Below, one piece after another: positions 1 through 4,902 of a stretch of DNA of 6,105 nt. Both the position numbers and the translations under genes were made by a program. Numbering within the stretch: the stretch's first letter is position 1; each line of letters opens with the position of its first letter. This stretch comes from an uncultured Burkholderiales bacterium (lineage in GTDB: Bacteria > Pseudomonadota > Gammaproteobacteria > Burkholderiales > Burkholderiaceae_C), in NCBI GenBank assembly GCA_903887655.1, contig CAISQQ010000482.1, positions 1 through 6,105 on the forward strand. Reading direction: 5' to 3'. The notes below the pieces were generated by a model, which was given only the letters and a program-made list of their open reading frames with translations, was not told the DNA's origin and searched no databases.

Positions 1-50
1 AGATCAAAAATACTGCCTCATTCATTGACTTTTAAGTTATATTAATTCTT
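1..50 (+). promoter_or_regulatory. AT-rich leader of the fnr-like gene
   Basis: This stretch precedes the regulator ATG and is strongly AT-rich. It holds a -35-like TTGACT at 25-30 and a -10-like TATATT at 38-43, but they are only 7 bases apart and cannot form one promoter. An ATCAA at 3-7 matches one half of the Fnr/Anr consensus (TTGAT-N4-ATCAA). The partner half would lie outside the window, so autoregulation is only a possibility. No Shine-Dalgarno sequence is seen between 31 and 50. An in-frame TAA at 33-35 rules out an upstream extension. Confidence 0.3.
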
Positions 51-770
51 ATGAATATTGAAGCCATCAAAATCGCCTGCTCCAACTGCAACCTTCGTGA
101 GCTTTGTATGCCCATGGGGCTTAGCAATGACGACCTTGATCGAATCGATGAACTGGTCACCATCCGGCGTCGCATCAAGCGTGGCGAATTTCTTTACCAA
201 AATGGGGACCCCTTTTCCTCTTTGTATGCGATTCGCACGGGATTCTTTAAAACCAGCGTCACCACCGAAGATGGTCGCGATCAAGTGACTGGGTTTCAGA
301 TGGCAGGCGAGATCACAGGGCTTGACGGGATTGTCAGTGACTTTCACAGCTGTGACTCGGTGGCCTTGGAAGACGCAGAGATTTGCGTCATGCCGTTTGA
401 CAAAATCGAATACCTCTCGCGGGAAGTCAAAGCCTTGCAGCACCACGTTCACCGCATCATGAGCAAAGAGATCGTGCGCGAGCATGGCGTGATGCTCCTC
501 TTGGGGAGCATGCGTGCTGAAGAGAGATTGGCGGCGTTTTTGCTGAATTTGGTCAAGCGCTTGCACGCCAGAGGCTTTTCTCGCTCTGAGCTCGTGCTGC
601 GCATGACCCGAGAAGAAATTGGCAGCTACTTGGGGCTCAAACTCGAGACCGTGAGCCGCACGTTCTCCAAATTCGCTGACGATGGGATCATTGTGGTCAA
701 GCAGCGCAATATCCAAATTCTGGACCCCGATGCCCTCAATTTGATAGTGAATTCACAAAGCTGTGCGTGA
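51..770 (+). CDS. fnr: Fnr/Anr-type oxygen-sensing transcriptional regulator (Crp-Fnr family)
   Basis: Cytoplasmic 239-residue regulator, close to the usual Fnr length. In this family a [4Fe-4S] cluster forms without oxygen, the protein dimerises and binds TTGAT-N4-ATCAA sites, typically activating cbb3 oxidase and other low-oxygen genes. The N-terminal cysteines C10, C13 and C19 plus C112 (in AEICVMPF) match the four cluster ligands of E. coli Fnr. Two further cysteines, C101 and C238, are extra. A cyclic-nucleotide-binding-like beta-roll spans about 28-120, followed by a dimerisation helix about 122-155 and a winged helix-turn-helix about 185-225. E199, S202 and R203 (LETVSR) are the residues that read the TTGAT half-site in Fnr. 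The ATG at 51 is the only start that keeps C10. It has no visible Shine-Dalgarno. The gene converges on the cco operon. The sequence looks most like Comamonadaceae Fnr. The family call is secure; its control of this operon is inferred. Confidence 0.96.
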   Translation: MNIEAIKIACSNCNLRELCMPMGLSNDDLDRIDELVTIRRRIKRGEFLYQNGDPFSSLYAIRTGFFKTSVTTEDGRDQVTGFQMAGEITGLDGIVSDFHSCDSVALEDAEICVMPFDKIEYLSREVKALQHHVHRIMSKEIVREHGVMLLLGSMRAEERLAAFLLNLVKRLHARGFSRSELVLRMTREEIGSYLGLKLETVSRTFSKFADDGIIVVKQRNIQILDPDALNLIVNSQSCA

Positions 771-889
771 TTGGCTTTGGGGTGGGTTCGACTCGAAGAT
801 GTCCGCCCTATTGATCGTTAGAGCTAAGCTTGGCTGTTGACTCGCTCATCTGGCCTTTTATGTTTGGGTCCATTGAATCTTGGGTCTGC
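771..889. other. Convergent intergenic gap, no clear terminator
   Basis: This gap lies between the stop of the plus-strand regulator and the stop of the last minus-strand gene, where a bidirectional terminator might be expected. The best structure is a near-palindrome at 822-835 (AGCTAAGCTTGGCT), which could form a 5-bp stem with one T-G pair. It has no adjoining T run on either strand. A T-loop-like GGTTCGACTC at 785-794 is not flanked by a complementary stem. No ORF of note is seen. Confidence 0.5.
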
Positions 890-1189
890 TCAATTGCTGC
901 TGCTTGCTCGCTGATTGTTTGAGGCGGAGACACCCAGTCTGACTTTGAGGATGGGCCAAGCCAAGAGCAAGGTGAGGCCCGAAGCGCAACTCACAATGGC
1001 CCAAAATACAAAAAACCCCAAGGTGTAAATCCCTGTTCGTGAAAAATCTTGAGCGGCTCCAAAAAAGTTCATCTCCATGGGGTCCACCAAGCCAAAGACA
1101 AACATTTCCAACAAGCCCGCCATGAGAAAAGAGGGCCAAAGCACCATCATGGTCAGTAAAGTGGAGATACTCATGGTGTTCTTATTCAT
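890..1189 (-). CDS. Small two-helix membrane protein at the end of the cco operon, unknown function
   Basis: The 99-residue product has two hydrophobic stretches, about residues 11-35 and 55-80, separated by a short polar loop containing DPMEMNFFG. A Ser/Asn-rich hydrophilic tail (about 87-99) follows. It is probably an integral inner-membrane hairpin. The ATG overlaps the TGA of the preceding fixH-like gene (ATGA, 1186-1189), a classic arrangement for translational coupling, and GGAG lies at 1200-1203, ten bases upstream. I recall similar small proteins with a W-x-S-F-L-M-A-G-x-L-E-M-type first helix after fixH in other Comamonadaceae, but cannot verify this here. Position and coupling suggest a role in cbb3 oxidase assembly or stability. 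No catalytic or metal-binding motif is evident; the only cysteine is C68. The reading frame is credible; the function is unknown. Confidence 0.82.
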   Translation of the reverse strand: MNKNTMSISTLLTMMVLWPSFLMAGLLEMFVFGLVDPMEMNFFGAAQDFSRTGIYTLGFFVFWAIVSCASGLTLLLAWPILKVRLGVSASNNQRASSSN

Positions 1190-1545
1190 GGGCGGATGGC
1201 TCCAGAGGTGGTGAGTGAATTCGAGTTGCTCGGGTTGGTTGTTGTCTCTTCTTCGCGCTTCAAAACTTCTTGTCGGGTTTTTTTAAAAAGACCGATATCA
1301 AACGGTGCGCCGGCATGGGCCTTGGCCAACTGCGCCGGCATGAGGCTTTTGCGCTGCACATCACTCAAGCTTGGGGGGTGCTGATCGTTCATGATCACAT
1401 CCTCATTTTGAAACGCCAGCACGGCAGTTGCCACGCTCGCAACGATCACGACCAAGGGCCCTGCAAAGACGAGCCATGCTTCGGGGTATTGCCACCAAGG
1501 CCGAGTGTCTTGTTGGGTGGCAGGTGTTGTCCTGATGGTTTTCAT
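1186..1545 (-). CDS. ccoH: FixH/CcoH-like cbb3 oxidase assembly protein, short form
   Basis: The 119-residue protein has a short cytoplasmic N-terminus, a PWW motif (residues 16-18), one transmembrane helix (about 22-46) and a short, probably periplasmic, tail. FixH/CcoH proteins are single-span factors needed for cbb3 oxidase assembly and associated with the complex. The PWW...AWLVFAGP segment running into the helix and the following NEDV/MND region fit the FixH N-terminus. The tail lacks the longer periplasmic beta domain of classical FixH. It has a LMPAQ-containing segment, a charged stretch (about 88-100) and a Thr/Asn/Ser-rich end (101-114). The frame also opens at a TTG at 1560 (five more residues). 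ATG 1545 is preferred because it is the first ATG and leaves a normal FixH leader, but neither start has a good Shine-Dalgarno. It follows ccoG by 21 bases and overlaps the next gene by four. Confidence 0.85.
   Translation of the reverse strand: MKTIRTTPATQQDTRPWWQYPEAWLVFAGPLVVIVASVATAVLAFQNEDVIMNDQHPPSLSDVQRKSLMPAQLAKAHAGAPFDIGLFKKTRQEVLKREEETTTNPSNSNSLTTSGAIRP
1200..1203 (-). promoter_or_regulatory. Ribosome binding site of the small membrane protein gene
   Basis: GGAG on the minus strand, within the end of the fixH-like gene, sits ten bases before the ATG at 1189. Together with the ATGA overlap it supports translation of the small downstream ORF from that start, rather than from the in-frame ATGs further inside it. 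Confidence 0.5.
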
Positions 1546-1566
1546 AGTGAGGTCGGTCAATTGAGT

Positions 1567-2994
1567 TTAACGAGGAACAATGAAGACACTTCTTTCTTTG
1601 ATGGAAGTTTGGGTGCTTGGGTCCAGCAGTTCAAACCAAATGCGGTGTGAACCCGCTTGCAGAGAAGCGCTGGGGTAGGGCACATCGACTTGGACTGCCA
1701 CCCAGCTTGACTGTGTCGCGGGCACGCTTACCTGAGCGCCAGAATTCAAAACCACGCCGGGCAGGCCTGAGACACTCAATTGAAAGGTTTTGGTGCTCTC
1801 ACTGGCGTTCATGATTTGTAAACGGTAAACATTCTCCAAGCTGTCGTGATCCGTGTACCGGGCCAAGGCGCCGCGGTCGCGCACCACATCCATTTTGAAA
1901 GGCACCCTGAGGGTCAATGAGACAGAGATCAACAGCACCAAAGCCGCCAAAAGACAGGCGTAGATGATCACGCGTGGACGCAAAACGCTCTTCCACATTT
2001 GTGCTTGGGTCAGTTGAAGAGTCAACATGTTTTCAGTGGTGAAACGCACCAAACCACGGGCGTAACCCATTTTGTCCATCACGGTGTCGCAAACATCCGC
2101 ACATGCCCCACAACTGATGCATTGGTATTGCAGTCCGTCTCGAATGTCTATCCCAGTGGGGCAGACCTGGACACACAAGGTGCAGTCCACACAATCCCCC
2201 AAACCTTTTTCGGTGCTGCTCTCATGCCTGGAGCGGTGTCCCTTGGGCTCACCGCGAGATTGATCGTAAGTGACAATCAAGGTATCGCGATCAAACATGG
2301 CGCTTTGAAACCGGGCATAGGGGCACATGTACAAGCACACTTGCTCGCGCATGTGACCTGCATTGCCATAGGTGGCAAAGCCATAAAATAAAATCCAAAA
2401 CATCTCCCATGGCCCCAGACCCCAGGAGATCAACTCCTGTGACAAAGCCTTGATGGGGGTGAAGTACCCGACAAAGCTAAAGCCGGTCAAGAGTGCGATG
2501 CTCACCCAGGCCACTTGCTTGGCGGCTTTCTTGCTGACTTTGGTCCATGAGAGCGCTTCTTGGTCGAGTTTCATGCGCGCACCGCGGTCGCCCTCAATCC
2601 AGCGCTCGACGAGCATGAATATTTCGCTGTAAACGGTTTGAGGACAGGCAAAACCACACCATAACCGCCCAGCCACTGCCGTGAATAAAAACAAAGACAG
2701 GGCCGAGACAATCAACAAACCCGTGAGGTAGATGAAGTCTTGGGGATAGAGCACCAGGCCAAAAATATAAAACCGCCGAGCGCCCAAGTCAAAGAGCACG
2801 GCTTGGCGTTGCCCCCATTCAAGCCAAGGCAGACCGTAGAAACACAGTTGTGTCAAGATCACAAAAGCCCAGCGCCATTTGGCAAAAAAACCACTCACAC
2901 TGCGGGGGTAGATCTTTTGATGGGCCGCGTACAAGTACTCGTGGGTCGACTCGTCGAGACCCGCTTGGGCTTTGATGGGGTGAATAGGTATCAA
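1567..2994 (-). CDS. ccoG: CcoG (FixG/RdxA family) iron-sulfur membrane protein for cbb3 oxidase biogenesis
   Basis: This 475-residue inner-membrane protein is full length for the family. CcoG has been shown in other bacteria to reduce Cu(II) to Cu(I), supplying copper for the CuB centre of cbb3 oxidase. Hydrophobic segments lie at about 41-57, 84-107, 160-180, 193-210 and 340-362. Conserved cysteine motifs are CGFACP (C113, C117) and CLYMCP (C220, C224). A double ferredoxin region follows, with CVDCTLCVQVCP (C268, C271, C274, C278) and CISCGACADVC (C292, C295, C298, C302), enough for two [4Fe-4S] clusters. Residues about 364-475 form the C-terminal Ig-like periplasmic domain typical of FixG. 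The frame has no ATG near its beginning; TTG at 2994 gives the conserved IPIHP start and has only a weak GAG (3002-3004). It lies 198 bases after ccoP and 21 bases before the ccoH ATG, so it is probably cotranscribed with ccoH. Confidence 0.96.
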   Translation of the reverse strand: MIPIHPIKAQAGLDESTHEYLYAAHQKIYPRSVSGFFAKWRWAFVILTQLCFYGLPWLEWGQRQAVLFDLGARRFYIFGLVLYPQDFIYLTGLLIVSALSLFLFTAVAGRLWCGFACPQTVYSEIFMLVERWIEGDRGARMKLDQEALSWTKVSKKAAKQVAWVSIALLTGFSFVGYFTPIKALSQELISWGLGPWEMFWILFYGFATYGNAGHMREQVCLYMCPYARFQSAMFDRDTLIVTYDQSRGEPKGHRSRHESSTEKGLGDCVDCTLCVQVCPTGIDIRDGLQYQCISCGACADVCDTVMDKMGYARGLVRFTTENMLTLQLTQAQMWKSVLRPRVIIYACLLAALVLLISVSLTLRVPFKMDVVRDRGALARYTDHDSLENVYRLQIMNASESTKTFQLSVSGLPGVVLNSGAQVSVPATQSSWVAVQVDVPYPSASLQAGSHRIWFELLDPSTQTSIKERSVFIVPR

Positions 2995-3192
2995 GAGGAC
3001 ACTCGGGTGAGAAAAACTTGAAGGAAAAAGAGTTGCTGGCTTTAGGGTTGGAACAAAGACATCAATGACTCAATCCACTTTTCCAGTGGGTGACCTGGAC
3101 AATCAAACGCTCTGTTCTTAGATCCTTAGCCCATGCTGGGTGCTTCAATCGCAACGCTAGGCCCATGTAACGCCCCCATTGAGCGGTGTCTT
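2995..3192 (-). other. Gap between ccoP and ccoG, possible secondary promoter or attenuator region
   Basis: These 198 bases hold no credible gene and form the only large gap in an otherwise tightly packed operon. Read on the minus strand they contain a small hairpin (CCACT/AGTGG, 3075-3089), an alternative overlapping stem (TCCAG 3082-3086 with CTGGA 3095-3099) and two TTGAT half-sites (minus strand, at 3102-3106 and 3061-3065). The half-sites lie in the same orientation, so they do not form an Fnr palindrome. No convincing -35/-10 pair and no hairpin followed by a T run is seen. The ccoG frame stays open back to a TGA at 3070-3072, without an ATG. Confidence 0.45.
3075..3089 (-). repeat. Short inverted repeat in the ccoP-ccoG gap
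   Basis: A perfect 5-bp stem (CCACT and AGTGG) encloses a 5-base loop, extendable by one T-G pair. It could be a processing site or weak attenuator between the structural and biogenesis genes. No U tract follows on the minus strand, so it is not called a terminator. A stem this short can occur by chance. Confidence 0.25.
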
Positions 3193-4107
3193 TCATGGAA
3201 CCTTGGGCGCGTTGTTGGACAAGCCCCAAACATAGGCTGCGAGGACGTGAATCTGAGAGCTCGTCAAGCGACCCTCTTGGGCAGGCATGACATTGACTTT
3301 ACCGAGATTGATCATGGCTTCAATGGCTTGAGCGCCTGGACCGTGCAGCCATATCTTGTCGGTGAGGTTGGCCGAGCCAATCGCTGTGTTGCCTTTGCCG
3401 TCCGGGCCATGGCAGGCCGCGCAAACAGCGAATTTGGCTTGTCCCGCTTGCGCTTTGACGGCATCATGGGGTGAGCCCGAAAGACTCAAGACGTATTGGG
3501 TCACCTCCCCCACCTCTTGGGCGGTGCCCAAAGCAGCGGCCATGGGTGGCATTTGTCCCACGCGGCCTTGGGTGATGGTTTGCACAATGTTGTCAGGCTC
3601 TCCACCGTGCAGCCAGTCGTGATCGGTGAGGTTGGGGAAGCCCTTGGAGCCTTGCGCATCCGAGCCATGACACTGTGAACAGTTGTTCATGAAGAGCCGG
3701 TTGCCCACCGCGCTGGCCTGCGGGTCCTTAGAGAGCTCAGGAATGGGCATGGCATCAAAACGGGCATAAATGGGCGCCAAAGCAGCGGTGGAGGAGGCCA
3801 CCTCAGCATCGTACTCAGCGTGAGAACTCCAGTTGAGTTCTCCTTTGTTGGCCCCCAATCCTGGGTACAAAACCAAATAGCACAGTCCAAACACGATGGT
3901 GATCACAAACAGACCCACCCACCATAGCGGTAAGGGGTTGTTCATCTCTTTGAGATCCTCATCCCAGACGTGTCCGGTGGATTCCACCTCCGAGACGATT
4001 TTCTTTTTCTTGGCGTTCACATACAGCAAGGCCGCGCAGGCCAAGATGCCAACGAGTGTGATGATGGCCACAAAATAGGACCAAAATTCGGAGATAAAGT
4101 CACTCAT
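3193..4107 (-). CDS. ccoP: CcoP, diheme c subunit of cbb3 cytochrome c oxidase
   Basis: The 304-residue membrane-anchored cytochrome has a normal length for the two-helix form of CcoP. It takes electrons from soluble donors or CcoO on the periplasmic side and feeds CcoN. Two transmembrane helices (about 9-30 and 61-82) flank a basic cytoplasmic loop (NAKKKK) that ends in a GHVWDEDLKEMNNPLP segment typical of CcoP. Two cytochrome c domains follow, with heme motifs CSQCH (143-147) and CAACH (229-233) and likely axial methionines M186 (GQMPP) and M274 (NVMPA). Both domains repeat an NLTD..WLHG segment (159-168 and 247-256). The ATG is preceded by AGGAA, which overlaps the ccoQ stop codon. The heme attachment and fold calls are secure. 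Confidence 0.97.
   Translation of the reverse strand: MSDFISEFWSYFVAIITLVGILACAALLYVNAKKKKIVSEVESTGHVWDEDLKEMNNPLPLWWVGLFVITIVFGLCYLVLYPGLGANKGELNWSSHAEYDAEVASSTAALAPIYARFDAMPIPELSKDPQASAVGNRLFMNNCSQCHGSDAQGSKGFPNLTDHDWLHGGEPDNIVQTITQGRVGQMPPMAAALGTAQEVGEVTQYVLSLSGSPHDAVKAQAGQAKFAVCAACHGPDGKGNTAIGSANLTDKIWLHGPGAQAIEAMINLGKVNVMPAQEGRLTSSQIHVLAAYVWGLSNNAPKVP
3341..3372 (-). repeat. Intragenic direct repeat in ccoP, copy in the second cytochrome domain
   Basis: This 32-base stretch matches 3605-3636 at about 25 of 32 positions, in the same orientation, with identical blocks of 10 bases at one end (CCGTGCAGCC) and 11 at the other (TCGGTGAGGTTGG less its final bases). It encodes the NLTDKIWLHG segment. 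The repeat reflects the duplicated cytochrome c domains of CcoP. DNA-level similarity this high is more than the protein motif alone needs. Confidence 0.6.
3605..3636 (-). repeat. Intragenic direct repeat in ccoP, copy in the first cytochrome domain
   Basis: Partner of the repeat at 3341-3372, 264 bases away. It encodes NLTDHDWLHG in the first cytochrome domain. The middle seven or so bases differ, changing only the two residues between D and W, while both flanks are the same. Confidence 0.6.
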
Positions 4108-4113
4108 GGGGAA

Positions 4114-4118
4114 TTCCT
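4114..4118 (-). promoter_or_regulatory. Ribosome binding site of ccoP, overlapping the ccoQ stop
   Basis: AGGAA lies six bases before the ccoP ATG, and its first two bases are the last two of the ccoQ TAG. Ribosomes finishing ccoQ would therefore be placed on the ccoP start, suggesting coupled translation of the two subunits. Confidence 0.65.
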
Positions 4119-4254
4119 AATCATCTAAAAATGGCAGTTGAGCCGCTTCATCAAAATCGGGCGTTTTTTTTCGGTCCAAGGTCCAAAAAATGATGCCCAA
4201 AAAAGTGATGAAACTCACAACGGTGACGCAAACTCTCAGGGTGGTGATGTCCAT
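4117..4254 (-). CDS. ccoQ: CcoQ, small single-helix subunit of cbb3 oxidase
   Basis: This is a 45-residue protein translated from the ATG at 4252-4254 to the TAG at 4117-4119. CcoQ (FixQ) is a small membrane subunit that stabilises the CcoP association and the mature complex. Residues 1-5 (MDITT) are followed by one transmembrane helix (about 8-25), a short basic stretch (DRKK, 27-30) and an acidic tail with DFDEAAQLPF, which closely resembles the conserved CcoQ C-terminus. Its place between ccoO and ccoP is the canonical one. A weak GAG (4262-4264) lies seven bases before the start. Size, order and tail make the call firm despite the short length. Confidence 0.94.
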   Translation of the reverse strand: MDITTLRVCVTVVSFITFLGIIFWTLDRKKTPDFDEAAQLPFLDD

Positions 4255-4278
4255 GGTCTAGCTCGATAAAAAAGTGAT

Positions 4279-4902
4279 TTATTTGAAGGCGTGACCCAAA
4301 GACTGCAAATAGGCAATCAAAGCGTCTTGTTCGGTTTTACCCTTGACGCTTTCGGCAGAAGCGGCGATCTCCTCATCGCTGTAAGGCACACCCACGATGC
4401 GCAAGGCGCGCATTTTGGGCGGCAAGCTGTCGGGCTCAATCGTGCTCTCTGACAACCAAGCATACGCGGGCATGATGGATTCGGGCACCACGTCTCTGGG
4501 GTTGTTCAAATGGATGCGGTGCCACTCGTCGCTGTACTTGCCGCCCACCCGGTGCAAGTCGGGTCCGGTGCGCTTGCTGCCCCACTGAAACGGGTGGTCA
4601 TAGACAAACTCTCCCGCCTCGGAATAGTGGCCATAGCGCAGTGTTTCAGACAAAAACGGACGAATCATCTGTGAGTGACAGTTGTAGCAGCCTTCGCGGA
4701 TGTAGATATCTCGCCCAGCGAGCTGCAAGGCGTTGTAGGGCACGACGCCTGGGAGAGCCTGGGTGGTGGATTTTTGAAAAAATAAGGGCACGATCTCGAC
4801 CATGCCACCGATGGCAATGACCAAGAGGATGAGGGCAATCATCAAGGCATTGTTGGTCTCAATTCGAGCGTGGCCCGTGTTGGATTCATTGTGCTCAGAC
4901 AT
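4279..4902 (-). CDS. ccoO: CcoO, monoheme c subunit of cbb3 cytochrome c oxidase
   Basis: The 207-residue subunit is anchored by one N-terminal helix (about 19-41), with its cytochrome c domain in the periplasm. It relays electrons from CcoP to the hemes of CcoN. The heme c motif is CYNCH (72-76) within REGCYNCHSQMIRP, a signature of CcoO/FixO, and the likely axial methionine is M144 in ESIMPAYAWL. The conserved GSKRTGPDL and GGKYSDEWH segments (108-128) are also typical. Length is normal for the family. The start codon lies inside the end of ccoN (8-base overlap) and is preceded by GGGAG six bases upstream, so translation is likely coupled to ccoN. Confidence 0.97.
   Translation of the reverse strand: MSEHNESNTGHARIETNNALMIALILLVIAIGGMVEIVPLFFQKSTTQALPGVVPYNALQLAGRDIYIREGCYNCHSQMIRPFLSETLRYGHYSEAGEFVYDHPFQWGSKRTGPDLHRVGGKYSDEWHRIHLNNPRDVVPESIMPAYAWLSESTIEPDSLPPKMRALRIVGVPYSDEEIAASAESVKGKTEQDALIAYLQSLGHAFK

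Noticed and set aside
42..716. Long open frame on the minus strand opposite the fnr gene (224 codons).
   Set aside because: It is antisense to a well-conserved regulator with complete motifs, shows no recognisable domain, and arises from codon bias of the real gene.
781..800. tRNA-like T-loop sequence GGTTCGACTC after fnr, suggesting a tRNA end or attachment site.
   Set aside because: The bases on either side (GTGGG and CGAAG) cannot pair as a T-stem, and no acceptor or anticodon arm is present nearby.
822..835. Near-palindrome as a bidirectional terminator between the convergent genes.
   Set aside because: The stem is short, contains a T-G pair, and has no T run on either side.
858..1139. 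Alternative minus-strand frame of 93 codons overlapping the small membrane protein gene.
   Set aside because: It lacks the ATGA coupling and the clear two-helix pattern of the 890-1189 frame, which also has the better ribosome site.
3060..3076. ATCAATGACTCAAT as an Fnr box upstream of ccoG.
   Set aside because: The two halves are in the same orientation rather than inverted, so it does not match TTGAT-N4-ATCAA.
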